Shown: piece by piece, positions 1 through 11,516 of the stretch
How positions within the stretch are numbered: position 1 is the stretch's first letter
Layout of the letters: each line of letters begins with the position of its first letter
From: Treponema vincentii F0403
GTDB lineage: Bacteria > Spirochaetota > Spirochaetia > Treponematales > Treponemataceae
NCBI RefSeq assembly: GCF_000412995.1
Contig: NZ_KE332512.1
Span: forward strand, 1-64,000
Length of the DNA: 64,000 nt
Direction: 5' to 3'
Translations under genes and position numbers: made by a program
Notes under the pieces: generated by a model
Seen by the model: only the letters and a program-made list of their open reading frames with translations
Database searches by the model: none
Told to the model about the DNA's origin: nothing

Positions 1-194
1 TGTTCTTTGAAAGATGAGGGAAGGGAAAGAAAGACTACTTGAAGGTGAGTTTTCTTGATATTAAAGGGGAAATGAGCTGGAGGGTAGGAAAATAAGGTGA
101 AGAGAATAAGCTTAAGATAGCTGTGGAATTGAGTTTTTTCCGGTAAGGGGAAAGATGAGAGGAAAGAGCTACGTTTAAGAAGAGAAAATAATAT
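1..194 (+). other. rRNA operon spacer upstream of 23S
   Basis: This purine-rich stretch precedes the 23S gene and has no convincing ORF or tRNA. Its last bases (about 176-199) are complementary to the sequence just after the 23S gene (about 3151-3172), which forms the usual processing stem cut by RNase III around bacterial 23S rRNA. The 16S gene must lie before the window; no tRNA is visible in the part shown. Confidence 0.75.
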
Positions 195-3157
<2,963 letters not shown>

Positions 3158-3280
3158 ATATTATCTTCTCTTCTTTATCTCCTTTACTGTTCTTTCTTTC
3201 CACACGCTTAACGTACTTAATATAATAAAGCGCTTCCCACTTATTTAATAAATTTCGTTCCTTTTGTTTCGTCTTTTATT

Positions 3281-3396
3281 GCCCGGTGGCCATAGTGGAG
3301 AGGTCATACCCGTTCCCATCCCGAACACGGAAGTCAAGCTCTCATTACGCCGATGATACTGCTCTTTCAGAGTGGGAAAGTAGGTAGCTGCCGGGC
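3281..3396 (+). rRNA. rrf: 5S ribosomal RNA
   Basis: About 116 nt. It starts GCCCGGTGGC and ends GCTGCCGGGC, so the two ends pair to form the terminal helix I. The conserved internal block CCCATCCCGAACACGGAAGT is present. It lies about 123 nt after the 23S gene in the same orientation, which is the normal rRNA order. A run of seven T follows directly, so helix I plus the T tract probably serves as the operon terminator. Confidence 0.96.
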
Positions 3397-3482
3397 TTTT
3401 TTTATCCTCAGCCCAAGAGAATAGTGCTTCCCTTCGCGAGATATTTCGATATTCCCCTATAGTTTTTTTTCTCTGTTTTGTA

Positions 3483-3496
3483 TATAATATTCCTTA
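3483..3496 (+). promoter_or_regulatory. Candidate leaderless promoter of the DUF5312 gene
   Basis: A perfect -10 hexamer TATAAT occupies 3483-3488, and the best in-frame ATG is at 3496. A transcription start seven bases after the -10 falls on or next to the A of that ATG. No Shine-Dalgarno sequence precedes it. No good -35 is visible, but TG lies just upstream of the -10. AT-rich DNA makes chance -10 matches common. Confidence 0.4.
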
Positions 3497-5202
3497 TGAA
3501 TCCCCAAGTTTCTACATTTGATAAATTGGTTAATTCTCTCTCGACAGAAGAAGCACAGACGATGCTTGCAAATATTGCAGAAAATATGAAGATGTCTGAA
3601 GAGCTGCAGACAGATTCAAAAACCGAGCCGTTGCTGATTGATGCCCAAGTAAAGAAAGGCATTAAAATAAACGATGAACCTTTTTTTATCCGTTTATGGC
3701 TGCACTTAAAGTCTTTTTTTAAATCATTGCCTGTTGAAACGGTATATGAGGAAGAACTGATTCGGCGGCTTGGGAAAGATTTGCAGCACAATTACAAACA
3801 ATATATCAATATCAAAGCAAATACCTTTACCAAAGATTTTTATGAATTGTTGCGCGAATTACGCAAAACGCAGCTTTTTTTTACATCTCTTTTATCCGCT
3901 TATGATGTAGATAAAGGAAATTTTTATTTGCTGGTAAGTTCGTTTGTTGCCCCAGACGTGTATTTAAAATTAATGCATAATACGGATCCGTTTAACTGTG
4001 TTCCGACTGCACAAGCAAATGCAAATCTTCGCTCCGAATTATTAAAGAAGATAGATGAATCTTTTTCTCTTATGACGACGGAATATAAAACGGGAATGTA
4101 TCAAGCTGCTAATGCAATTGAATGGATGCGGCATTTTTGTGAATTGTCGATTGATAAAGCTGTTTTACGTTTTACCGTAAACCCATCCATTGAACCTTCA
4201 TGTTCCGTTTATCTGCTTGCCGCAGAGATAGGGAGCCTTGCATCGGTACTTACAACAATAAAACCAATTCCGGATGTGGTACTGCAAGCTTTATTTCTGT
4301 TATCAAAACAAGATAAATTTAATGATAAGGCTGTTAATATGAATGAGGAGTCGGTTGAGTTTGTCTCCCAAGCTTCTCATGCTTTGGAAGCGATTAAACA
4401 ATTTGCGGTGAAAATTCCAATTTTAGAATTAGCTCGGTATACGTTAAAATCTATCCACTGGGAACCTCAAAGACTTGAAGAAGGTGAAGATTGGTTTCAA
4501 CTTTTTAAAGTAGCGTGGAAAAAGCGATTTAATGAACGGTGGCAATTGTGGTCTGCAGAGCAAAAACGCGCACAATTAACTCGCAAAATGCTGGATTTGT
4601 TAAAGATTGATAAACTGGAACCTTTACTCTATCGTCCATGGGAAGATTTATGGCTTGTTCTTCGATTTAAACGTGAATTCTCATTTAGCTTTCTTGCTAC
4701 TTTTTTTTCAACATTATATGTATCTTTTGTCCAGCCGGTATTAAAAATCCTGTTGATGGAAGGTAATTTTTATCGTCGAGAAAACCTCGCGGAATATACG
4801 AGTGCTTTTACCGTATTGGAAAAACAGCAAAGCTGTATCAGTACTTTTGAGTCCCGTTTATCTCCTGAAGGGGAAATCGGTGCGGCTTTTATTCAATTAA
4901 AAGAAAAAACAATGGCGAGTTTAAAGAGTAAAAACAGTCTTGAAGCATTAATGAAGAATATTGAAACCGAGGCTAAGCAAATTATTACTTCTTCTCAAAA
5001 CGCATTTAAAACGTTGATAGCTTTATTAAACGGCTTTATTGACGGTAATAAAAACAGTGTTTATGCACCGCTTGTAAATTGGTCGATTATTCAAGGAAAT
5101 GATAATGTAGACTTTAGGATGCGTGTGGAAGGTGTAAAAAACTTCTTGCAAGAAGTAACAAGTATTCTTACGGACGCCGATAAGATTGAAGGGGATGTTT
5201 AA
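3496..5202 (+). CDS. DUF5312-type spirochaete protein
   Basis: A 568-aa cytoplasmic protein with no signal peptide and no clear catalytic motif. It looks mostly alpha-helical, with acidic/basic heptad-like stretches. I recognise it as the spirochaete-restricted DUF5312 kind that often sits beside chemotaxis genes; its function is unknown. An upstream in-frame TTG at 3478 would add six residues, but it lies across the -10 box, so ATG 3496 is preferred. It is followed by cheR after a 114-bp gap that has its own promoter. The family call is from memory of protein style, not a search. Confidence 0.65.
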   Translation: MNPQVSTFDKLVNSLSTEEAQTMLANIAENMKMSEELQTDSKTEPLLIDAQVKKGIKINDEPFFIRLWLHLKSFFKSLPVETVYEEELIRRLGKDLQHNYKQYINIKANTFTKDFYELLRELRKTQLFFTSLLSAYDVDKGNFYLLVSSFVAPDVYLKLMHNTDPFNCVPTAQANANLRSELLKKIDESFSLMTTEYKTGMYQAANAIEWMRHFCELSIDKAVLRFTVNPSIEPSCSVYLLAAEIGSLASVLTTIKPIPDVVLQALFLLSKQDKFNDKAVNMNEESVEFVSQASHALEAIKQFAVKIPILELARYTLKSIHWEPQRLEEGEDWFQLFKVAWKKRFNERWQLWSAEQKRAQLTRKMLDLLKIDKLEPLLYRPWEDLWLVLRFKREFSFSFLATFFSTLYVSFVQPVLKILLMEGNFYRRENLAEYTSAFTVLEKQQSCISTFESRLSPEGEIGAAFIQLKEKTMASLKSKNSLEALMKNIETEAKQIITSSQNAFKTLIALLNGFIDGNKNSVYAPLVNWSIIQGNDNVDFRMRVEGVKNFLQEVTSILTDADKIEGDV

Positions 5203-5270
5203 GATATTTCTAAAAAAGGAAATTTTTAATAATGTCCTTGCTTAATGCTAAGCATGAAAACACTGTTTGC

Positions 5271-5310
5271 TTGACAAAAAAATATAGCAACATATACTCT
5301 ATTAGGAGGA
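5271..5310 (+). promoter_or_regulatory. cheR promoter and ribosome site
   Basis: TTGACA at 5271-5276 and TATACT at 5293-5298 are separated by 16 bases, a good sigma-70 match. The AGGAGG ribosome site at 5304-5309 lies almost at the predicted transcription start. The leader would therefore be only about 12 nt before ATG 5317. Confidence 0.6.
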
Positions 5311-5316
5311 AAATAT

Positions 5317-6135
5317 ATGGCAGAATTTCTAAGTGACCGCAATTTTGAGCTTTTTAAAAACTTAATATACAACGAAAGCGGTATCACTTTTTCTGTAACG
5401 AACCGATCCATTTTAGAAAGCCGTCTGAAAGACCGCTTGCGCGAGAATAAAATGGATGATATTGATGCGTACTATAAAATTCTGACATCAAATAAAGAAG
5501 AACTTAAAATCATGTTGGATTCGGTTACTACCAATCTGACACGATTTTTTAGAAATCAACCTCATTTTGATGCTTTAATTCATTATGTTATTCCTGAAAT
5601 AGTGAAAATAAAACAAGCTGCGGGACAAAAGCAAATTCATATTTGGAGTGCGGGGTGTTCCACCGGAGAAGAACCTTATACTATTGCTATGGTTATGAAA
5701 CGGCATTTGCCGCCGGGGTTTACAGCTGATATTCTTGCTTCCGATTTGTCTTTTAAATCACTGATTGTCGGAAAACAAGGCTTTTATCCGGAAAACCGTG
5801 TTGTTGGGATTCCTGATGATTATCTTGCTCAATATTTAACAAAGCAAGGCAATGGTTATCAAATGAATCCTGAAATTATGCAAATGGTTAAATTCGATTA
5901 TCATAATTTAAAACACGATGCTAATCGGAATAACATCGATATTCTTTTTTGCCGTAATGTGATTATTTATTTTGATGAACCTGCCCAACAGGCTGTTATT
6001 AATCGTTTCTGGGATGCGATGGCTCCCCACTCATTTCTTTTTATTGGACATTCCGAATCCTTATTTGGTATGAATACAAAGTTTGAGTTTCTTAAAACCG
6101 AATGGGCATGCCTATACCAAAAAAATGTTAAGTAG
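5317..6135 (+). CDS. cheR: Chemotaxis protein methyltransferase CheR
   Basis: This 272-aa enzyme transfers methyl groups from S-adenosylmethionine to glutamates of chemoreceptors during sensory adaptation. An N-terminal helical domain (about 1-75) is followed by the family motif TTNLTRFFRN (71-80), the SAM-binding loop WSAGCSTGEEP (110-120) and the late motif FCRNVIIYF (211-219). Length is typical of CheR. The start has a strong AGGAGG site seven bases upstream. cheB follows on the same strand after 81 bp, so both adaptation enzymes are made together; no cheA/cheW is in view. Confidence 0.95.
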   Translation: MAEFLSDRNFELFKNLIYNESGITFSVTNRSILESRLKDRLRENKMDDIDAYYKILTSNKEELKIMLDSVTTNLTRFFRNQPHFDALIHYVIPEIVKIKQAAGQKQIHIWSAGCSTGEEPYTIAMVMKRHLPPGFTADILASDLSFKSLIVGKQGFYPENRVVGIPDDYLAQYLTKQGNGYQMNPEIMQMVKFDYHNLKHDANRNNIDILFCRNVIIYFDEPAQQAVINRFWDAMAPHSFLFIGHSESLFGMNTKFEFLKTEWACLYQKNVK

Positions 6136-6169
6136 CGCGTTGATAGTACAATTATATACGGGAGTGCAT

Positions 6170-6229
6170 ATGAAAACTTTAGTGTACCTTAATGAAATGT
6201 GGGAGGTTGCTTTAATATGGAAGATATAA
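6170..6229 (+). CDS. Possible 19-aa leader peptide before cheB
   Basis: A small ORF starting ATG at 6170 has a plausible GGGAG ribosome site about 6 bases upstream. It runs 19 codons and stops at TAA 6227-6229, so it overlaps the first 13 bases of cheB in another frame. The cheB ribosome site (GGGAGG, about 6200) lies inside it. It could couple or tune cheB translation. It may simply be chance; no homologue is known to me. Confidence 0.3.
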   Translation: MKTLVYLNEMWEVALIWKI

Positions 6230-7371
6230 AAGTTTTAATAGTTGATGATTCTGCTTTGATGCGGAGTTTAATTGGAAAGATAGTAGATGGAACAGCCGGA
6301 TTGACTGTTGCTGATAAAGCAATGAACGGCCGATTCGCCTTGCAAAAGTTAGAGCGAGTCCAGCCGGATATTATCGTGCTTGACCTTGAAATGCCGGAAA
6401 TGAACGGAATAGAATTTTTGCGCGAACGAAAAAGGCTTAATATTGATATTCCTGTCATTATTCTTTCCAGTATTGCAAAAGAAGGTGCTCGTATCACAAT
6501 GGATTGTTTGGAACTCGGTGCGAGCGATTTTGTTACTAAACCTTCCGGATCGGAATCGGCAAACTTAGCAACTGTTGCCAATCAGCTTGTTGAATTTTTG
6601 CAGGCTTATGGTAGGCAATATCAATTGAAGAAGCAAGCTTCTTCAGGGGTTAAAACGCCTTCAATGGCTCCTATACAGCATCCCTTGAATTCAACGCATT
6701 TGCAGACAATATCCCAACCGCATGCAACCGCTTCAATTTTTACAACACCTACACAAGCTACCGCAAAGCCGACGCAAGTTCGTCAGCCGGGAAAACTTGA
6801 AATTATCGCAATCGGTATTTCAACCGGCGGCCCGAATGCATTGCGTGAGGTCTTTGCAGACTTGGATCCTCAACTTCCGCAGCCTATTGCCGTTGTTCAG
6901 CACATGCCTCCGGGATTTACGTATGAATTTGCAAATAGTCTCAATAAGATATGCCCGCTGGAAGTGAAAGAAGCACAAGAAGGTGATCTTGTAAAACCGG
7001 GGCGCATCCTTATTGCGCAGGGAGGTAAACACCTTTTAGTTGAGAAAAAACCGCTTGGTGTTATTGCCCATATTTCAGATGCGCCTCCCCAAAGCGGACA
7101 TCGGCCAAGTGCGGACGTATTGTTTGCTTCTGTGGCGGAGCAATTCCAAAATCATGCACTGGGAATTATTATGACCGGTATGGGAAAAGACGGAGCTGCG
7201 AGTCTTACACGGCTTTATCAAGAAGGTTCCCGTACCATTGGGCAAGATGAAGCCTCTGCTATTGTGTACGGTATGCCTCGCGTTGCCTATGAAATGGGAG
7301 GTGTTATGGAGCAAGTTTCTTTAAGCAACATGGCATCCGTTATTAACCGCTATGGAAGAGAATTTGCATAA
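6217..7371 (+). CDS. cheB: Protein-glutamate methylesterase CheB
   Basis: A 384-aa response regulator that removes methyl groups from chemoreceptors (and deamidates glutamines) when phosphorylated by CheA. The N-terminal receiver domain has the acidic pair D10-D11 and phosphoacceptor D56 (VLDLEMP). A Gln/Thr/Pro-rich linker (about 140-190) leads to the esterase domain, whose Ser-His-Asp triad is visible in GISTGGP, VQHMPPGF and GMGKDGA. GGGAGG 10 bases upstream supports ATG 6217 rather than GTG 6199. Normal family length; partner of the upstream cheR. Confidence 0.95.
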   Translation: MEDIKVLIVDDSALMRSLIGKIVDGTAGLTVADKAMNGRFALQKLERVQPDIIVLDLEMPEMNGIEFLRERKRLNIDIPVIILSSIAKEGARITMDCLELGASDFVTKPSGSESANLATVANQLVEFLQAYGRQYQLKKQASSGVKTPSMAPIQHPLNSTHLQTISQPHATASIFTTPTQATAKPTQVRQPGKLEIIAIGISTGGPNALREVFADLDPQLPQPIAVVQHMPPGFTYEFANSLNKICPLEVKEAQEGDLVKPGRILIAQGGKHLLVEKKPLGVIAHISDAPPQSGHRPSADVLFASVAEQFQNHALGIIMTGMGKDGAASLTRLYQEGSRTIGQDEASAIVYGMPRVAYEMGGVMEQVSLSNMASVINRYGREFA

Positions 7372-7385
7372 TAGTAAATAGACGA

Positions 7386-7421
7386 AGAGTTCTAAAACCG
7401 ATGTTTTTAGAACTCTTTATC
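7386..7421. terminator. Hairpin after cheB
   Basis: GAGTTCTAAAA and TTTTTAGAACTC form a near-perfect stem with a short loop directly after the cheB stop. The following T tract is weak (TTTATCTT). It belongs to a hairpin type with a CTAAAA...TTTTAG core that recurs at 7512 and 62408-62546. Confidence 0.6.
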
Positions 7422-7511
7422 TTCAAGATAATTAAAAAATAGTTAAACCTAAAATATCCTCTATTCGGTAACAAATGATACCGTTTTTTTATCCCTTTAT
7501 GATATACTTCT

Positions 7512-7557
7512 AACATCCCTAAAAAAATTTATGAAAATAAGAGTTTTTAGAGATGTT
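7512..7557. terminator. CTAAAAA-type hairpin between cheB and the Crp-like gene
   Basis: AACATCCCTAAAAA (7512-7525) pairs with TTTTTAGAGATGTT (7544-7557) with one mismatch and an 18-base loop. It lies between two convergent genes and probably ends the leftward regulator transcript. Its stem sequence closely resembles the hairpins at 62408-62441 and 62516-62546. Confidence 0.55.
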
Positions 7558-7572
7558 AACCAGCAGAGTTGG

Positions 7573-8223
7573 TTATGCAAGCTCTTCGAGTTTATTGATA
7601 TTAACGCTTACGGTATCTTTGGAGATAGTGAGCAGTTTATCTTTTTGCATATTCATCAATTCGCGGGATAGGGAAGGACGGGGAACGGCAAGGTATTCCG
7701 CCATAGCTTCCCGGTTCAGTTTAAGCGTTATCTTAGGCTGACCGTGCGCTTGCTGTAATAGATACACAGCTATTTTTTTGCGCAGTGTAAACGAAGAAAA
7801 GATCAGCAGCTTCTGGTTTAAAAAATAAGCTTTATGCGCCAGAATAGATAAGAGGTTCCGTGTGATTTTTGTTTGTACGGATGCTAACGCTGCAGAATCT
7901 GAAAATATCGTTGCCGGAATACTGAGAATTTCAGCATCGACAATTATTCTGCACGAATAATCGTACGGGGTAGATTGCAGGAAGGCATACACTTCGCCGA
8001 AAACGGTTTCAGGTGTTTCAAAACGGTTCATGATAATCCGCTTGCCGTCGATGTCATTTTTTTCGATTTGGACAATACCTGATTTTAGGATGAACAGTGC
8101 TTTGGGAAGGTCTCCTTCAAAAAAGATAAAACTGTCTTTTTGATAGACGGCTGTTTTTGCGTTGACGGCAGTAAGATAGTTTTTAAGCTCCTCTGTAGGA
8201 ATGTCTTTGAATAGCGGATTCAT
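7573..8223 (-). CDS. Crp/Fnr-family transcription regulator
   Basis: 216 aa. The N-terminal half (about 15-115) reads as a cyclic-nucleotide-binding beta barrel (FFEGDLPKALFILKSGIVQIEK, then FGEVYAFL). The C-terminal third holds a winged helix-turn-helix (LNREAMAEYLAVPRPSLSRE). No N-terminal cysteine cluster is present, so it is not an Fe-S FNR; the ligand is unknown. AAGGAAGGA precedes ATG 8223. It is divergent from the DUF1858/solute-binding gene across about 97 bp, so that gene is the obvious candidate target. Length is typical of the family. Confidence 0.88.
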   Translation of the reverse strand: MNPLFKDIPTEELKNYLTAVNAKTAVYQKDSFIFFEGDLPKALFILKSGIVQIEKNDIDGKRIIMNRFETPETVFGEVYAFLQSTPYDYSCRIIVDAEILSIPATIFSDSAALASVQTKITRNLLSILAHKAYFLNQKLLIFSSFTLRKKIAVYLLQQAHGQPKITLKLNREAMAEYLAVPRPSLSRELMNMQKDKLLTISKDTVSVNINKLEELA

Positions 8224-8320
8224 AGTGTCCTTCCTTCGCTGGTATGCGGTTCTGTTTTTAGTATCGGCTGCAAATATGCTGTTATAAGTTTTGATGGTTG
8301 TTTTTATAGGGGAAACGTAT

Positions 8321-9613
8321 ATGAATAATTACTTTACGATGGACGAAACGGTTTTTGATGTTACGGAGCGGTATCCTGAAATAATCCGCTATTTAGCGGG
8401 CAAGGGGTTTACGCCGCTGACGAATCCTATGATGCGTAAATTAATGGGAAAGAAAATTACGCTTGAGAAAGCTTTTTTATCAAAAAAATTGGATGTTGAT
8501 TCTTGTGAGCGGGAGCTTGTCGAAATTATCGAACAAAACGCTTCAACCGGTTTTGCGCATATTGACCTCAGTTTAAAGACAAGAAACGATAATCGTATTG
8601 AACCGGAAGACGGAAAAAAAACGGTAAGGATTGAAGGTGTGTTACCGTGCCCGATACGGATTCCGTTACTGGAAAGTTTTGAATCGTTTTATTCCGGCTA
8701 TGTCAAAGCACATAAAGAAGATATGGAAAAGAAAAACTATAAAATCCGGTATGACCTTAGATCGGCTAATCTCGGTATTGATTGGATAATCGACCAAGCA
8801 AGAACGGGAAAAAAAGAAAACCTTCCGGATGTGCTTCTTTCTGCGGGCTTTGAGCTGTTCTTTGATAAAAAGCTGATGGGTTCTTTTATTGAGAACAAGG
8901 AATTCCATTGCGCACTCGATACGGTCAATAAAGACTTTTGCAATGATTATATAGACTTGAGGGATGAGAAAAAGAATTATGCAATTATCGGTGTTGTTCC
9001 CGCTATTATGATTGTTAATACTGCTTTGTTAAACGGGAGAAAGGTACCGGAAACATGGGAGGATATTTTATCTCCCGAATTTGAACACTCCGTCGCTATT
9101 CCGTTTGGTGATTTGGACTTGTTTAATTCGGTCGTTCTGAATATCTATGCACGTTTTGGTGATGCGGGCATTAAAAAATTGGGTAAGGCGTGCAGTACCT
9201 ATATGCACCCCGCACAAATGGTCAAAGGCGGAAATGCAGCCGCCGCTCAACCGGTTGTCAGCATCAGCCCTTATTTTTTCTCTCAGATGATAAAAGAACA
9301 AACAGCTCTTAAAACAGTTTGGCCTAAAGACGGCGCAATTGTCGCTCCCATTTTTATGTTGGTAAAAAAAGATACCGAAGAGCTTACGAAGGATTTTGTG
9401 TCGTTTTTCCTCTCCGAAAAAACAGGTATGGTTTTTGCACGGAGTGGCTTTTTCCCATCTACCAATCCGGCCGTCGATAACCGTTTATCGGACGATAAAA
9501 AATTTTCGTGGGTGGGCTGGGATTTTATCTACCGAAATGACATCGGCGCCTTATTGGAAAAAATTAAAACCGATTTTGAAACCGCTGCTGGGAGTTCCGG
9601 CAGCCGTCTTTAA
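8321..9613 (+). CDS. DUF1858 domain fused to a solute-binding-like protein
   Basis: 430 aa. Residues about 1-65 resemble DUF1858, the small domain found in ScdA/hybrid-cluster-associated proteins of anaerobes (FDVTERYPEIIRYLAGKGFTPLTNPMMRK). Residues about 95-420 look like an iron-type extracellular solute-binding fold (VPAIMIVNTALLNGRKVPETWEDIL is typical). There is no signal peptide or lipobox, so a canonical importer role is unlikely; a cytoplasmic sensor role is an inference. ATG 8321 has GGGGAAA upstream. Divergent from the Crp-like regulator and convergent with the sugar transporter. Confidence 0.75.
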   Translation: MNNYFTMDETVFDVTERYPEIIRYLAGKGFTPLTNPMMRKLMGKKITLEKAFLSKKLDVDSCERELVEIIEQNASTGFAHIDLSLKTRNDNRIEPEDGKKTVRIEGVLPCPIRIPLLESFESFYSGYVKAHKEDMEKKNYKIRYDLRSANLGIDWIIDQARTGKKENLPDVLLSAGFELFFDKKLMGSFIENKEFHCALDTVNKDFCNDYIDLRDEKKNYAIIGVVPAIMIVNTALLNGRKVPETWEDILSPEFEHSVAIPFGDLDLFNSVVLNIYARFGDAGIKKLGKACSTYMHPAQMVKGGNAAAAQPVVSISPYFFSQMIKEQTALKTVWPKDGAIVAPIFMLVKKDTEELTKDFVSFFLSEKTGMVFARSGFFPSTNPAVDNRLSDDKKFSWVGWDFIYRNDIGALLEKIKTDFETAAGSSGSRL

Positions 9614-9621
9614 AGACTCGC

Positions 9622-9655
9622 CGGTGTTGTAGCAATGTCGATCTCTACAACACCG
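9622..9655. terminator. Hairpin between convergent genes
   Basis: CGGTGTTGTAG (9622-9632) and CTACAACACCG (9645-9655) form a perfect 11-bp stem with a 12-base loop, nine bases after the plus-strand stop and before the minus-strand permease stop. It lacks a good T tract, so it may be a weak bidirectional terminator. Confidence 0.5.
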
Positions 9656-9672
9656 ATTGCGGTACATGCGGT

Positions 9673-10539
9673 TTAGCCTTTTACCGAGCCGATTGTCAGC
9701 CCCTTTACAAAGTATTTTTGCAGGAAGGGATACAGCAGAATAATCGGCAAGGTTGAAACGATAATGACGGCGGCTTTAATCGAAATACCGATAACCGACA
9801 TATCTGCACTGCCGGCCCCATCCCCCATTGTGGCAGTACCGTTGACGATATTGCGTAAGAACAGCATAACGGGAAATTGAGATGACTTTAAGTAAATCAA
9901 TCCGTTAAACCAATCATTCCAAAAGAATACTGCCGTATAAAGGCCGATTGCCGCCAAAGCGGGGGTTGAAAGAGGTACGACAATCTGCGTAAAAATTTTA
10001 AAGTAGCCGAGTCCGTCTATCAATGCGGCTTCTTCCAATTCGTGCGGAAAAGCTTTAAAAAAGTTTATTAAGATAATCAGGTGGAACTGATTGATGGCAA
10101 AGGGAAGCAGTATCGCGAATACCGTGCCTGTTAAATGCAAAGAAGAGACAAGCAGGTAGGTGGGAATTAAGCCGCCCGAAAAGAACATCGAAAAGACTAC
10201 CAGCTTCATGATGATGCCGGTTCCGCGTAAAAACTTTTTTGAAAGCGGGTACGCAAAAGTAGAAGTAAAACAAAGCGCAATAAGGGTACCGAAAAAGGTA
10301 TAGAAGATAGTATTACCGTACGCCTTAAAGAAATTCGGGTACGTGAATATTTGCTTATATGCTGCCGTCGTAAATCCCACCGGTAGAAACGATACTTTGT
10401 TCTGCATAATGGCTGCGGGGTCGGAGAACGACAGCGCAATCATATATATGAACGGTACAATGCAGATGAGTACGACAAACGCCATCACAATGAACAGGAT
10501 AAGGTTAAACAGACCGAACGATTCTTGTCTTGAATGCAT
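9673..10539 (-). CDS. Carbohydrate ABC transporter permease (LplC/MalG type)
   Basis: 288-aa inner-membrane permease with about six hydrophobic segments, the first at residues 10-32. The cytoplasmic EAA loop that docks the ATPase is clear (EEAALIDGLGYFKIFTQIVVPLS). It ends PFLQKYFVKGLTIGSVKG, the hallmark C-terminus of MalG/LplC-type sugar permeases. It is the last gene of a three-gene leftward operon (binding protein, permease, permease). No ATP-binding subunit is in the operon, so a shared MsmK-like ATPase elsewhere is expected. The substrate cannot be read from the sequence; an oligosaccharide is likely. Confidence 0.92.
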   Translation of the reverse strand: MHSRQESFGLFNLILFIVMAFVVLICIVPFIYMIALSFSDPAAIMQNKVSFLPVGFTTAAYKQIFTYPNFFKAYGNTIFYTFFGTLIALCFTSTFAYPLSKKFLRGTGIIMKLVVFSMFFSGGLIPTYLLVSSLHLTGTVFAILLPFAINQFHLIILINFFKAFPHELEEAALIDGLGYFKIFTQIVVPLSTPALAAIGLYTAVFFWNDWFNGLIYLKSSQFPVMLFLRNIVNGTATMGDGAGSADMSVIGISIKAAVIIVSTLPIILLYPFLQKYFVKGLTIGSVKG

Positions 10540-10552
10540 AGATCACTCCGTA

Positions 10553-11464
10553 TTAATAGATACTTTCGTCGGTGAGGCGTTTACTGGCTGCGTTCGCAGA
10601 GGCGACGAGAAAAATTCCGATAACGCCGGTAAATAATCCGATAGCCGTTGCATACGAATAGTTTTGATTTGCCAAGCCGGTACGGTATACGAGCGTTGCG
10701 ATAATGTCGCTAACGTCTGCATTGTTCGGTGTATACATAAGCAGTATCTTTTCAAAACCGAGGGTCAGCAATCTGCCGATTTCCAAAATCAGCATAACCA
10801 TAATAGTCGGTAAGATGGACGGAATGGTGATATACAGGATCTGCTGCAGCTTTCCCGCTCCGTCGATTTTTGCCGCTTCGTACAGTTCTTCGTTAATTCC
10901 CGTAATCGCGGCGAGATAGATAATTGCAGTCCATCCCATATACTGCCATGTGTCGGTAAAAATATACAATACCCTAAAATAAGAAGGTTCATTCATAAAA
11001 TAGATCGGCTGCATATCAAAAACATTTTTTAAAAAAAGGTTTAAAATACCGGTACTCGGCGAAAGAATTTCAGCCGCCATTGCAATGACGACGACAGTCG
11101 AAATAAAACGCGGCATATACGAAACCGTTTGCACAAATTTCTTTAAAAAAACGGAGCGTATTTCGTTTAATAGGAGCGCAAAGATAATCGGTATCGGGAA
11201 GTTGATGAGTAAATTCATCAGCGATAACGTCAGCGTGTTTCTAAATGCCCGCCAAAAGGCAGGGTCTTTAAAGAACATCGTAAAATAGCGCAATCCTACC
11301 CATTCGGTACCGAAAGCGCCGAGTCCCGGACGGTACCGCCTAAATGCAAGAACATTGCCGAAAATCGGAACATACTTGAATATGATAAAATAAAGCAATG
11401 GCAGCAGAAGCATCGCATAGAGCTGCCAGTATTGATGGAAATAGCGTTTTGTTGTGTTATTCAT
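10553..11464 (-). CDS. Carbohydrate ABC transporter permease (LplB type)
   Basis: 303-aa inner-membrane permease, first partner of the heterodimeric channel. Hydrophobic segments start at about residue 15 (LYAMLLLPLLYFIIFKYVP), and the EAA loop reads ELYEAAKIDGAGKLQQILYITIP. The LplB family signature YVPIFGNVLAFRRYRP is present. ATG 11464 is preferred to the longer ORF, whose extra 16 residues run into the upstream hairpin. No strong ribosome site is visible. It lies 13 bp before the second permease, and a hairpin separates it from the binding-protein gene. Confidence 0.9.
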   Translation of the reverse strand: MNNTTKRYFHQYWQLYAMLLLPLLYFIIFKYVPIFGNVLAFRRYRPGLGAFGTEWVGLRYFTMFFKDPAFWRAFRNTLTLSLMNLLINFPIPIIFALLLNEIRSVFLKKFVQTVSYMPRFISTVVVIAMAAEILSPSTGILNLFLKNVFDMQPIYFMNEPSYFRVLYIFTDTWQYMGWTAIIYLAAITGINEELYEAAKIDGAGKLQQILYITIPSILPTIMVMLILEIGRLLTLGFEKILLMYTPNNADVSDIIATLVYRTGLANQNYSYATAIGLFTGVIGIFLVASANAASKRLTDESIY

Positions 11465-11472
11465 AAAGCATA

Positions 11473-11510
11473 AAAATACGCCTGCAAAGCGATGCTTATG
11501 CAGGCGCTGC
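11473..11510 (-). terminator. Intercistronic hairpin between binding protein and permease
   Basis: CGCCTGCA and TGCAGGCG form a perfect 8-bp stem with a 12-base loop, followed on the minus strand by TATTTTTAT. It sits just after the binding-protein stop and before the first permease. Such partial terminators or stability hairpins commonly let binding protein be made in excess over permeases. Confidence 0.6.
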
Positions 11511-11516
11511 AAGGGG

